DNA of 64,000 bases from Kiloniella spongiae. Its GTDB lineage: Bacteria > Pseudomonadota > Alphaproteobacteria > Kiloniellales > Kiloniellaceae. The stretch lies in NCBI RefSeq assembly GCF_001026905.1, contig NZ_LAQL01000005.1, positions 62,001 to 126,000 on the forward strand, in the 5' to 3' direction. How positions within the stretch are numbered: the first letter of the stretch is position 1; each line of letters starts with the position of its first letter. Made by a program: the position numbers and the translations under genes. The notes under the pieces were generated by a model. It did no database searches. It was not told where the DNA came from and saw only the letters and a program-made list of their open reading frames with translations. Below are positions 36,038-44,573 of this stretch, piece by piece.

Positions 36038-37129
36038 TTAGCGCTTCAAATGTACAACCTGACCACTTCGAACCGATTCATCCGCAGCCAAAACAATTTT
36101 CATACTGTTCACAGCATCCTGCATGTGAGATGTCAAATCTAAATCGTCGATAATGGCTTTTAACAGGAACTCCTGTTCTCTTTGACAAAGAGCATCATGA
36201 TCAGGTTCATCATCCATCCGAATTAAATTATCTTTATGTGCGAATGACTTAGCATCATTTAACTTTGATGAATGACATAATAACGCTGATGTTTTGGTAT
36301 GTGCATCAATATCATCAGATTCCATTGCCTTGTCTTCTGCCTTGTTTTGATCTTCAGCAACAATAGACACACATCCGTTAGGCCCAATGACATCCTTAAC
36401 AAAGAATGCCGTTTCACTCATCATCGGCCCCCACCCGGCTTCGTACCAACCTACAGAACCGTCATCATACGTGACCTGTAGCTGACCGTAGTTATACATA
36501 TCAGGATCAATTTCATCACTTAAACGAACACCGATAGCATGTACCTTGATCGGTTGAGCCTGTGTCATCAGGCACATCATATCCACATAATGCACACCGC
36601 AATCTACGATCGGTGAAATGCTTTTCATAAGTTGCTTATGCACCTGCCAGGTTTCGCCACTGCTTTGCTGATTGAGGTTCATCCGCATCACCAAAGGCTT
36701 GCCCAATTTTTGTGCTTGGGAAACAAATTCCTGCCACGAAGGGTGATGGCGGAGAATATAGCCAATAACGAGCTTAAGTCCCTTCTTTTGCGCGACTTCG
36801 ATTACCCGTTCGGCTCCCGCAACCGTATCTGCAATCGGTTTTTCGAGAAAAACATGAGCACCAGCGTCAAAAGCCTTTAAGGCGTAAGATTCATGAGTAT
36901 TCGGCCAGGTATTGATAGAGACAACATCAGGTTTCAACAGATCAAGTGCTTCGTCATAATCTGAAAATCGATCATAACCGGAAATATCAGTAGGCAAAGG
37001 TGTCTTGTTATTCAAGCTGCGACTGCAAAGGCCAACAATCTCAAATCCATCCAGATGATGATAAGCCTTGGCGTGGGATTGCCCCATGTTTCCCAAACCA
37101 ACGACAAGAACCTTCTGTTTATTGCCCAT
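36038..37129 (-). CDS. Gfo/Idh/MocA-family sugar oxidoreductase
   Basis: A 363-residue NAD(P)-dependent oxidoreductase. The Rossmann motif GLGNMGQSH is at 11-19 and the family catalytic Lys in FLEKPIAD near residue 97; the C-terminal GFO_IDH_MocA domain (about 130-345) forms the sugar site (SPIVDCGVHYVDMM carries the conserved Asp and His). It is between nagA and fba in the same operon, with gaps of about 40 bases. The substrate cannot be named; context suggests an amino-sugar or uronate-like derivative, for example an epimerisation or an N-acetyl sugar side route. Confidence 0.88.
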   Translation of the reverse strand: MGNKQKVLVVGLGNMGQSHAKAYHHLDGFEIVGLCSRSLNNKTPLPTDISGYDRFSDYDEALDLLKPDVVSINTWPNTHESYALKAFDAGAHVFLEKPIADTVAGAERVIEVAQKKGLKLVIGYILRHHPSWQEFVSQAQKLGKPLVMRMNLNQQSSGETWQVHKQLMKSISPIVDCGVHYVDMMCLMTQAQPIKVHAIGVRLSDEIDPDMYNYGQLQVTYDDGSVGWYEAGWGPMMSETAFFVKDVIGPNGCVSIVAEDQNKAEDKAMESDDIDAHTKTSALLCHSSKLNDAKSFAHKDNLIRMDDEPDHDALCQREQEFLLKAIIDDLDLTSHMQDAVNSMKIVLAADESVRSGQVVHLKR

Positions 37130-37168
37130 TGCTCATTCCCTCATAAGATACCGTTAGCTTAGATATAG

Positions 37169-38329
37169 TTAGCTTTTCAGGGCATCCATTTCCGTGTCTC
37201 GCCCATCAATCCAGGTATCAAGAACAAGCCCGGCATCATTCAATAGAACCATTGATGCCCTATACCCTTTTTCAATGCGTCCGAGTTCATTGCCCAAACC
37301 AAGAAATTCAGCCGGATACAAGGATGCCATACGCAAAGCTTCATCATGGGAAAGACCTAGCATATCAACAGTATTAAGAACCGCTGTTGCCATATCCAGA
37401 TGAGCACCGGCCAAAACACCTTCAGCAGTTGTACAACGCCCCTCACGACTATAAATTTTTTGTCCGTAGAGTTCAAAAAAGTCCTGATCACTGCCCACCG
37501 TAGCCATAGCATCAGTGACCAACATCATTTTCCCGCGCTTCTTGGCTTTGATCGCGTTTCGTAGTGTTGCAGGATGAACATGATATCCATCCACAATCAA
37601 CCCACACCAACTATCATCATGATCCAACGCTGCACCGACAGCACCGGGTTCACGGCTATCCATCGGCGTCATGGCATTAAACAAGTGGGTAAAGCAGCTA
37701 AGGCCCTCTGAAAAAGCGGCTTGATAATCATCATAACCACCGGCGGTATGCCCCGCAGCGACCAAAACACCATGTTCAACCAGCTGCCGAATAATTCCCG
37801 ATGTATTTTTTTCCGGGGCAAGCGTAACCAACGTCTTCCCCCCTTTAAGACGAGATAAGAGACCCAAAGCATCAGCTTCCATAGACCTAATCTTATCTTC
37901 CTGATGCACCCCTTTTCTCACCTGATTAAGATAAGGACCCTCTAAATGAATACCAAGAATGCCAGGTTCATGATTATCAATAGCTTGCTGCATTGCCGAA
38001 ACAGCAGCTTCCATCACAGGGCGATCATCAGTAATCAAGGTCGGCAGCATTCCCGTCGTGCCATAACGACGGTGAGCCCGGGCAATAGATCGTAGCCCGC
38101 GTGGTGATGTATTCTGATTAAACATGACACCACCGCCACCATTGACCTGTACATCAATAAATCCAGGGACCAACTTTGCACTGTTTAAATTTCTGACACA
38201 ATCCACATTATCAGGAATGGCGATAGACGTTCCGACAGCCTCAATGATGGTGTCACTGATAATCACTGTAGCTGCATCTACCCACTCTTCCCCGGTAAAA
38301 ACACATGCATTGGTCAAAGCAGTTTTCAT
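37169..38329 (-). CDS. nagA: N-acetylglucosamine-6-phosphate deacetylase
   Basis: A 386-residue amidohydrolase. The metal ligands are visible as Glu in GIHLEGPYL, His in AAGHTAGG and His in CFTHLFNAM, with the catalytic Asp in VTDAMATVG. It removes acetate from GlcNAc-6-P to give glucosamine-6-P. ATG at 38329 overlaps the stop of the upstream SIS gene (TGATG); a TTG one codon upstream is less likely. The order nagB-II then nagA in one transcript joins the two steps to fructose-6-P. GlcNAc-6-P may come from GlcNAc phosphorylation and from MurQ. Confidence 0.95.
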   Translation of the reverse strand: MKTALTNACVFTGEEWVDAATVIISDTIIEAVGTSIAIPDNVDCVRNLNSAKLVPGFIDVQVNGGGGVMFNQNTSPRGLRSIARAHRRYGTTGMLPTLITDDRPVMEAAVSAMQQAIDNHEPGILGIHLEGPYLNQVRKGVHQEDKIRSMEADALGLLSRLKGGKTLVTLAPEKNTSGIIRQLVEHGVLVAAGHTAGGYDDYQAAFSEGLSCFTHLFNAMTPMDSREPGAVGAALDHDDSWCGLIVDGYHVHPATLRNAIKAKKRGKMMLVTDAMATVGSDQDFFELYGQKIYSREGRCTTAEGVLAGAHLDMATAVLNTVDMLGLSHDEALRMASLYPAEFLGLGNELGRIEKGYRASMVLLNDAGLVLDTWIDGRDTEMDALKS

Positions 38330-39360
38330 CAAACTGTCTCCGTTACTTTTTTCAAATGACGAGGATTATCAGGATCAAGACCGCGCATCTGGGTGATTTT
38401 CTCTGCCATGACATAAAAGCTCTGGATCATTACGGGCAACTGACAAAAGGGATGAATATTGGTTTCAATTGGTAAGATACCTTTGCTCAAGCTCCCCTCT
38501 TGGGCGGTGAAGACAGCTCCGCCCTTTTCACGGAAATTCTCGGCAAGCTCTCCAACAGAATCCCAAGACTGATCTCGCTGCCTGAACAACAGAACAGGAT
38601 AACCATCAGCCACGAGCGACATTGGTCCATGCTTTACCTCTGCGGCACTAAAAGCTTCAGCATGAATATAGGATGTTTCTTTGAACTTGAGTGCAGATTC
38701 CAATGCGATACCAAATCCGGGGCCCCGACCAACAGTAAAGAGATTGGACGATGTCGCCAGCAACTCAACAGGTTCAGACCAATCCGCAGACAAGCCCCGA
38801 TCCAATTGATCCGGAAGCTTTTCCAAAGCGGGTAACAAACCACTGTCAAAATTCCAGATTGCACTAAGTTGAAGCAAAGCCGTCAAAGACGCGATATAAC
38901 TCTTTGTCGCCGCAACGGAGTTTTCAGGTCCTGCATGAAGCGGCAGAAAACAATCGGCCAGAGCGACAAGCGGCGATGTTGCATCATTACAGATACAGAG
39001 AACAAAAGCGCCCTGGTCTTTCGCCTGTTGCGTTGCCTGCACCAAATCGGGACTACGCCCGGATTGCGATACAGCAATGAACAAACTGTCTTGCAACTTT
39101 AGCGCGCCCCCATAAAGCGTGGAGACTGACGGTGCAAAAGAAACCACAGGAAGACCAGTGCCAATTTCCAATACATATTTCGCAAAGGCACAGGCATGAT
39201 CAGAGCTGCCTCGCGCACAGGTGGCTATAAAACGAAACTTCTTCTCACGTATCCGTCTAGACAAATCCTCGAGCACATCTCTGTTCGCTCTGAGTTGTCT
39301 TGAAATCACCGCCGGTGTTTCGGCTGTTTCTTTTGCCATAAGGCTCATTGTCTTAATCAT
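38329..39360 (-). CDS. SIS-domain glucosamine-6-phosphate deaminase (NagB-II type)
   Basis: The 343-residue protein has two SIS domains (about 30-170 and 195-320) like the isomerase half of GlmS but lacks the glutaminase part. Marks are ATCARGSSDHACAFAKY, SQSGRSPDL, VAATKSYIAS and the C-terminal GRGPGFGIALESALKFKET, SAAEVKHGP. This is the pattern of the NagB-II deaminases that replace classical NagB in several proteobacteria, converting glucosamine-6-P to fructose-6-P and ammonia. It is 17 bases after the regulator gene and overlaps nagA. AgaS-type specificity for galactosamine-6-P is an alternative. Confidence 0.88.
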   Translation of the reverse strand: MIKTMSLMAKETAETPAVISRQLRANRDVLEDLSRRIREKKFRFIATCARGSSDHACAFAKYVLEIGTGLPVVSFAPSVSTLYGGALKLQDSLFIAVSQSGRSPDLVQATQQAKDQGAFVLCICNDATSPLVALADCFLPLHAGPENSVAATKSYIASLTALLQLSAIWNFDSGLLPALEKLPDQLDRGLSADWSEPVELLATSSNLFTVGRGPGFGIALESALKFKETSYIHAEAFSAAEVKHGPMSLVADGYPVLLFRQRDQSWDSVGELAENFREKGGAVFTAQEGSLSKGILPIETNIHPFCQLPVMIQSFYVMAEKITQMRGLDPDNPRHLKKVTETV

Positions 39361-39377
39361 TCTTCATTTCATTCGTA

Positions 39378-40139
39378 TTAATCACGGCTATCCAAATAGA
39401 GTTCAGCAATGAAATCATAGCTGTCCCCACGATAATGAGAGCGGGTAAATTCAATAGGACGCATATCGGGCAGGAAAGAACGCCTCTCGATATAAAGAGT
39501 TGGCCCACCGACAGGAACACCCAACAGATCGGCTTGTGTTGGTTGCAGTAATTCTGCTCTCAACCTTTGCAGGGCTCTGAGAGGGCGCAACCCGGATTTA
39601 TCCAGTACACTGTAGAGAGAATCTTCAACAACCAGAGGATCCGGCAAGAATTCCTGTGGGACAGTGGCAAGTTCAATCGCGAGCGCTTTACCATCGGCGC
39701 AACGTATTCGGTGCAAGCGTGACACGCCAACACCTGGTGATAAATTAAGCGCCATAGCTTCTTCAGGCGTCGCAAGCCCGGTTGCACGCTCAACCCAAAC
39801 CACAGATGGCTGCATCCCCCGGGCCGTAATATCCTCGGTAAAGCTGGTCAATTTGGAAAGAGGTTGTTCCATTCGGGAAGCGACAAAGGTTCCCGCGCCA
39901 TGACGTTGCACCAGCAAACCATCACGCACCAGCCCCTGAACTGCCTTGCGGACAGTCACACGAGACACCTCCAACTCAGAAGCGATATCACGCTCGCTGG
40001 GCAAAGCATCTTCAACCTTGAATGCCCCACTCTCTATCGCTTGCCTGATTAAGGTCTGCAATTGTTTATAAAGCGGTGTCGGGTTACTGCCATCCAGTCG
40101 GGATTTTACTTTTAGGGCGCGAAAGGTGCTTACTTTCAT
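39378..40139 (-). CDS. GntR/UTRA-family amino-sugar regulator
   Basis: A 253-residue GntR-family regulator. The winged helix is at about 20-90 (LPSERDIASELEVSRVTVRKAVQGLVRDGLLVQRHGAGTFVA across the segment) and a UTRA effector domain at about 110-250 (SRLHRIRCADGKALAIELATVP, LYIERRSFLPDMRPIEF). This is the NagR/NagQ/DasR-like architecture, where glucosamine-6-P or GlcNAc-6-P acts as effector. It overlaps the kinase stop (ATGA), so it is made with the enzymes it probably controls. The 22-bp ACCAAT elements between the divergent arms are its most likely target. Confidence 0.9.
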   Translation of the reverse strand: MKVSTFRALKVKSRLDGSNPTPLYKQLQTLIRQAIESGAFKVEDALPSERDIASELEVSRVTVRKAVQGLVRDGLLVQRHGAGTFVASRMEQPLSKLTSFTEDITARGMQPSVVWVERATGLATPEEAMALNLSPGVGVSRLHRIRCADGKALAIELATVPQEFLPDPLVVEDSLYSVLDKSGLRPLRALQRLRAELLQPTQADLLGVPVGGPTLYIERRSFLPDMRPIEFTRSHYRGDSYDFIAELYLDSRD

Positions 40140-41029
40140 TTGGATGCCCCCTGATTTTCAGAGGCCGTTTTTCGAATCATTCTTATTGCACCATCCATCG
40201 CATCGCCATGCGGCTCACTTAAAATATTTTGGTATTCCTCTGGTAATCTATGGGCAATACGCTTGGAAACACCCCCCATCAGGCAAACACTTTCAACGCC
40301 CCTATCAAGCAAAGCCTGTATCATACTGCCAGCTTCATGCACAGACTTCGCAACAATGCGGCCCGCCAGTTCATCACCATCATCGGCATGATCAAATATA
40401 AGAGGCGCAAAAGAGCCATAGTGATGCGGCTCTGCTTCCTCTGCCCATTTAACCATCACTTGGCGATCATTTTTAAAGTGCGCCATAATTGCTTTTGTTA
40501 GCGGGGTTTCCGGTCGACATCCTTCGGCAGCAAAAAGCGAACTGCGAACGGCGGTTAACCCCAGAACAGCCCCACTGGCATGATCTGAAATTTCAAATCC
40601 CCAACCGCCAACATTGATAACGTCATCTTTAACGATACCCAGTCCACATGAACCTGTTCCTAAAATAAGAATGCCCCCGTCTTCACCGGCGTGAGCTCCC
40701 AAACATGCCGTATAGGCATCGGTAGCGCCGCAAACAGAGGCAAAAGAATGTGGGAAAGAAAGCATCGCCTGAAGCTCACTTTCCAAACCGAGCCCCGCCA
40801 GCCCCAACCCGACATGAAGGGAAGCAAAATCCTCCCGACCTCGACCGGATTGATGAAGAGCTTCAAGGCAAGCCTTTTCTATTTCATAGTAAACACGAAC
40901 AGCCCCAAGTCTTGAATTTGATGGCCCAGCAAATCCTTCACCAAGAACGTTACGATTCGCATCCTCAACTCGAACGCGACAACTCGTTCCGCCGCCATCA
41001 ACACCTGCAAAGAGCATCTCGTTTACCAC
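40136..41029 (-). CDS. BadF/BadG-type amino-sugar kinase
   Basis: A 297-residue ASKHA kinase with phosphate-binding DGGGTSCRV at 11-19, GPSNSRLG, the adenosine motif GTGSCGLG, GGWGFEISDHASG and LMGGVSKRI. The family includes mammalian NAGK, glucosamine kinase and MurK, a Clostridium kinase for MurNAc and GlcNAc. It is the first gene of the leftward arm, divergent from murQ, so ATP-dependent 6-phosphorylation of GlcNAc and/or MurNAc after ABC import is the likely role. GTG at 41029 has GGAG 6 bases upstream; ATG at 41017 (MLFAGVDGGGT) is an alternative. Confidence 0.85.
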   Translation of the reverse strand: MVNEMLFAGVDGGGTSCRVRVEDANRNVLGEGFAGPSNSRLGAVRVYYEIEKACLEALHQSGRGREDFASLHVGLGLAGLGLESELQAMLSFPHSFASVCGATDAYTACLGAHAGEDGGILILGTGSCGLGIVKDDVINVGGWGFEISDHASGAVLGLTAVRSSLFAAEGCRPETPLTKAIMAHFKNDRQVMVKWAEEAEPHHYGSFAPLIFDHADDGDELAGRIVAKSVHEAGSMIQALLDRGVESVCLMGGVSKRIAHRLPEEYQNILSEPHGDAMDGAIRMIRKTASENQGASK

Positions 41030-41039
41030 TTACCACTCC

Positions 41040-41085
41040 AGAACCAATAAAAGACCAATGCACAAAACCAATTAAATACCAATTT
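41040..41085 (-). promoter_or_regulatory. Two tandem 22-bp ACCAAT elements before the kinase gene
   Basis: Copies at 41040-41061 and 41064-41085 each contain two ACCAAT blocks whose starts are 11 bp apart (one helical turn), in the pattern AACCAAT-N5-ACCAAT. They lie immediately upstream of the kinase gene, the nearer one beside its ribosome site. An inverted copy lies before murQ. They probably bind the local GntR regulator. Confidence 0.6.
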
Positions 41086-41248
41086 AAGTTATTTTTGGAG
41101 AAAGGTAAATTCAAAAGATTTTATTTTTTTGAAAAAGAATAATTTCATCTAAAATTTACAAATAATTTCAATAGGATAAAAGAATTTAAAATAAACACTT
41201 CATTAATAAATCCATTTACTGATCACAAAAATAGAAAAAATTGATTTC

Positions 41249-41270
41249 AAATTGGTTTCTTTTTGGTATT
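41249..41270 (+). promoter_or_regulatory. Inverted 22-bp ATTGGT element before murQ
   Basis: AAATTGGTTTCTTTTTGGTA (first 20 bases, 41249-41268) matches the inverse of the 41064-41085 element at 17 of 22 positions. It lies 51 bases before the murQ start, mirroring the position of the elements in front of the kinase gene, as expected for joint control of both arms. Confidence 0.55.
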
Positions 41271-41320
41271 ATGAAATCAGTTATTCACAAATTAATGGAT
41301 TCAAAAGCTTGTCGAAAGAG

Positions 41321-42205
41321 ATGCAGGGCACAGAAAAACATAGCCCCCGGTACCATAGTCTGGACAGCTGGCCTGCCGAGGAGATCCTTGAGTCGCTATG
41401 GGCATCTCAACTGCGAGCTGTTTCCTGCCTACAACACGCCATTCCTGAAATTTCAGAAAGTGCAGAGGCAATTGCCAATCGCCTGTCGAATGGCGGACGT
41501 CTCTTCTACATCGGTGCAGGATCTTCCGGACACCTTGCCATTCAAGATTGTGTTGAGCTCAACCCGACATATGGCTGGCCGTTGGACAAAATGGTTCCAT
41601 TGATCGCAGGGGGCAGAGACGCACTTCTTGCGCCTATGGGCGGCGCAGAAGATGATGAAACAATTGCTATCGACGCTCTTAAGAACCATAAAATAAATGC
41701 ACAGGATGTGATTATCGCCGTCGCGGCAAGTGGATCTACACCCTACACTTTGGCAGCAGTCAAACACGCTCGTTCACAAAGTTCTCTGGTCGTTAGCATT
41801 GCCAACAACAAACATGCACCAACCTTTGATTGTGCCGATCATTCTATTTTTCTGGATAGCGGCAGCGAAGTTATCGCCGGATCGACCAGAATGGCAGCCG
41901 GCACCGCCCAAAAAGCAGCGTTGAACATGTTATCAACCCTGACCATGACAAAGCTTGGTCATGTTCATGACGGCCTGATGGTTTCCATGGTGATCAACAA
42001 CGAAAAGCTGGAAAAACGCGGCGCGGCTATTGTTCAGGAAATTACCGGAACTGATAGCGTAACGGCAAAAAGATGCCTGAAAGCTGCTGGCAAGAACATA
42101 AAACTTGCTGTTCTACTGGCAATGAACCACCCCCAGGCCGATGCTGAAAAAGCCCTCACCGATAATCGTGGGCACCTGCGTCAGGCAATGGAACAACTGA
42201 AGTAA
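41321..42205 (+). CDS. murQ: N-acetylmuramic acid 6-phosphate etherase
   Basis: The 294-residue SIS-fold etherase cleaves the lactyl ether of MurNAc-6-P to give GlcNAc-6-P and D-lactate. Marks are FYIGAGSSGHLA (62-73), the catalytic Glu79 in VELNPTYG, Glu110 in GGAEDDE, and the signature EVIAGSTRMAAGTAQKAALN. The ATG at 41321 was chosen: a GAAAGAG purine tract lies just upstream and the 23-residue extension to 41252 would overlap the operator-like element. It heads the rightward arm and feeds NagA encoded on the other arm. Few ABC-based loci are known for MurNAc, since E. coli imports it by PTS. Confidence 0.94.
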   Translation: MQGTEKHSPRYHSLDSWPAEEILESLWASQLRAVSCLQHAIPEISESAEAIANRLSNGGRLFYIGAGSSGHLAIQDCVELNPTYGWPLDKMVPLIAGGRDALLAPMGGAEDDETIAIDALKNHKINAQDVIIAVAASGSTPYTLAAVKHARSQSSLVVSIANNKHAPTFDCADHSIFLDSGSEVIAGSTRMAAGTAQKAALNMLSTLTMTKLGHVHDGLMVSMVINNEKLEKRGAAIVQEITGTDSVTAKRCLKAAGKNIKLAVLLAMNHPQADAEKALTDNRGHLRQAMEQLK

Positions 42206-42228
42206 CCTATTAATAATTTTAACAAAAA

Positions 42229-42243
42229 CCGGGAAAAACCCGG
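42229..42243 (+). repeat. Small hairpin between murQ and the binding-protein gene
   Basis: CCGGG (42229-42233) and CCCGG (42239-42243) pair around AAAAA, 25 bases before the next start codon. No T run follows; it may tune expression of the downstream gene. Confidence 0.4.
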
Positions 42244-42268
42244 ACACTCTTTTAACTCGGAGGATAAG

Positions 42269-43540
42269 ATGAAAAAAAGTAATCTAACACTAGGCACAAG
42301 TGTTGCTGCAATTGCTTTGGCAGCTGCGTCATTAACGCCAACAGTATCTGCCTTTGCAGATGAACTTGTTATTGAAAGCTGGCGTACGGATGATTTGGAA
42401 ATTTGGGAAAGCCAAATTATTCCGGCATTCAACAAATCGCATCCAGACATCAAAGTCCGCTTTGCACCATCACCGCCCACAGAATACAACGCCAACATGA
42501 ATGCCAAGCTAACAGCTGGTACAGCTGGTGATCTGATTACCTGTAAGCCATTTGACGCTTCACTTGACCTGTACAACAAAGGTCACCTGACAAAAGTTGA
42601 CGACCTTCCCGGTATGGAGAACTTCTCAAGCGTTGCTAAATCAGCTTGGCAAACAGACGATGGCTCAACAACTTTCTGCCTGCCAATGGCATCAGTGATC
42701 CACGGATTCATTTACAACAAGGAAGCCTTTAAAGAACTGGGCCTGGAAATTCCAAAAACCATTCCTGAGTTCATGGCTGCTCTTGAAAAGATCAAAGAAG
42801 ATGGCACTTATATTCCGATGTCAATGGGAACTGCTGACCAGTGGGAAGCAGCAACCATGGGCTTCCAGAATGTTGGCCCTAACTTCTGGGCTGGAGAAAA
42901 AGGGCGTAAAGGCCTGATTGACGGCACAGAAAAGCTGACTGACCCTCAGTATGTAAAAGTATATGAGCATCTTGCTGAATGGGGACCATATCTTGGCAAA
43001 GGCTACAAAGGACAGTCTTATCCTGATAGCCAAAACCTCTTTAGCCTGGGTCGTGCAGCAATCTACCCTGCTGGATCATGGGATATTTCAACATTTAATG
43101 GTCAGGCTGACTTCGAGTTCGGTGCTTTCCCACCACCCGTTCCAGCCGGACAGGAAACTTGCTACATTTCAGATCACACTGACATTGGCCTTGGCATCAA
43201 TGCAGCATCTAAAAATGTAAAAGCCGCTGAAACTTTCCTTAGCTGGATGGCATCAGCAGAAGCTGGTTCCATTTTCTCAAATGCACTGCCAGGTTTCTAC
43301 GCCCTGTCAAAGCACGAACTTACCATCAGCGATCCTGTTGCTCAGGAATTCGTAAGCTGGCGCGGCAAGTGTGAATCTTCTATTCGTAATTCCTATCAGA
43401 TCCTTTCACGTGGCACACCAAACCTCGAAAACGATCTTTGGAATACTTCTGTTGGCGTAATTAACGGCAGCATGACAGCTGAAGAAGCGGCCAAGAAAGC
43501 ACAGGACGGACTTGCTAGCTGGTACAAACCACAGCAATAA
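42269..43540 (+). CDS. Carbohydrate ABC transporter substrate-binding protein
   Basis: A 423-residue family 1 extracellular solute-binding protein. A signal peptide (MKKSNLTLGTSVAAIALAAA, cleavage after about residue 31 at AFA-DEL) sends it to the periplasm. The mature start ELVIESWRTDDLEIWESQIIPAFNKSHPDIKV is typical of sugar-binding proteins, as are ASLDLYNKGHL and YPAGSWDISTF. A strong GGAGG ribosome site precedes the ATG. It follows murQ by 63 bases and precedes both permeases. GlcNAc, a chito-oligosaccharide or MurNAc-containing muropeptide sugar is the likely ligand from context. Confidence 0.9.
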   Translation: MKKSNLTLGTSVAAIALAAASLTPTVSAFADELVIESWRTDDLEIWESQIIPAFNKSHPDIKVRFAPSPPTEYNANMNAKLTAGTAGDLITCKPFDASLDLYNKGHLTKVDDLPGMENFSSVAKSAWQTDDGSTTFCLPMASVIHGFIYNKEAFKELGLEIPKTIPEFMAALEKIKEDGTYIPMSMGTADQWEAATMGFQNVGPNFWAGEKGRKGLIDGTEKLTDPQYVKVYEHLAEWGPYLGKGYKGQSYPDSQNLFSLGRAAIYPAGSWDISTFNGQADFEFGAFPPPVPAGQETCYISDHTDIGLGINAASKNVKAAETFLSWMASAEAGSIFSNALPGFYALSKHELTISDPVAQEFVSWRGKCESSIRNSYQILSRGTPNLENDLWNTSVGVINGSMTAEEAAKKAQDGLASWYKPQQ

Positions 43541-43555
43541 AATCTGGTATAATAT

Positions 43556-43586
43556 AAACGCCGGTGCCTGATCGGTACCGGCGTTT
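43556..43586 (+). terminator. Stem-loop after the sugar-binding protein gene
   Basis: AAACGCCGGT (43556-43565) and ACCGGCGTTT (43577-43586) form a perfect 10-bp stem ending in TTTT, 16 bases past the stop. As in many ABC operons it likely acts as a partial terminator and mRNA stabiliser, so the binding protein outnumbers the permeases. Confidence 0.75.
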
Positions 43587-43628
43587 TGCATATAAACTAT
43601 GTCCCAATCGAAGTGAGTACCTATCCAT

Positions 43629-44561
43629 ATGGCTTTAAAAAACCAAAGGGGATCGTTCCTTCGAACACATGTCTTCGTGTTCCTTTTGCCTGCGGCCCTA
43701 ATCTACACCCTGTTTATGATCATACCCTTGATCGATACAGTCAGATACAGCTTTTATGACGAAACAACCGAAGGTCTTACAGCTTTTGTCGGTTGGGATA
43801 ATTACATACTCATTCTTACTGATGAACGTTGGTGGACCGACTTTAGCAATGCGCTGAAGAACAACTTTATCTTCTTTGTCATTCATATGTTTGTTCAAAA
43901 CCCCATCGGCCTGCTTCTCGCTGCTTTATTAAGCCTACCGCGATTAAAGATGGCGAACAGCTATCGCACCCTGATCTTCATGCCGACAATGCTATCCGTT
44001 GTGATCATTGGCTTTATATGGAAGTTGATCCTTAGCCCGTTATGGGGTGTTGGCGATACTTTGGTTGGTTTTGTCGGAATGACAGACGGCCTACCCGCTC
44101 TTCTTGGCGAAGAGTCCACAGCCTTGATTACGCTGTCGTTTATATCTGTATGGCAATTTGTCGGTATCCCAATGATGCTGATCTATGCCGCCCTGCTAAA
44201 CGTCCCGGACGATTTGGTCGACGCAGCCATTGTTGATGGCGCGAACCAATGGACAGCCTTTTGGCGCATAAAGCTTCCCTTGATTTTACCAACAATTGCA
44301 ATGGTTTCTGTCCTGACTTTTGTTGCAAACTTTAATGCATTTGATCTGATTTATGCAGTAAAGGGCGCTCTTGCAGGACCTAACTTTGAAACAGATATCA
44401 TGGGCACAATGTTCTACCGAACGTTCTTTGGATACCAACTTCAACCCGGCAGCGCCACCTTGGGTGCAACCGTTGCCAGTTTGATGTTCCTGGTCATTCT
44501 TTGCGGTGTCATGCTCTACCTTTTTGTTATTCAACGTCGCTTACAGCGCTATCAACTTTAG
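43629..44561 (+). CDS. Sugar ABC transporter permease 1
   Basis: A 310-residue inner-membrane permease of the MalF/UgpA type with about six hydrophobic helices, the first at about 13-37. The ATPase-docking EAA-type loop reads DAAIVDGANQWTAFWRIKLPLILP near 198-221. It forms a heterodimer with the next gene's product. It is separated from the binding-protein gene by an 88-base spacer with a stem-loop and is followed after 12 bases by permease 2. Confidence 0.93.
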   Translation: MALKNQRGSFLRTHVFVFLLPAALIYTLFMIIPLIDTVRYSFYDETTEGLTAFVGWDNYILILTDERWWTDFSNALKNNFIFFVIHMFVQNPIGLLLAALLSLPRLKMANSYRTLIFMPTMLSVVIIGFIWKLILSPLWGVGDTLVGFVGMTDGLPALLGEESTALITLSFISVWQFVGIPMMLIYAALLNVPDDLVDAAIVDGANQWTAFWRIKLPLILPTIAMVSVLTFVANFNAFDLIYAVKGALAGPNFETDIMGTMFYRTFFGYQLQPGSATLGATVASLMFLVILCGVMLYLFVIQRRLQRYQL

Positions 44562-44573
44562 AAGGACGGACTA

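Noticed and set aside
41030-41320. Possible small RNA in the divergent nag/murQ gap
   Set aside because: The repeats are direct ACCAAT blocks suited to protein binding; no promoter-terminator pair for an RNA is visible.
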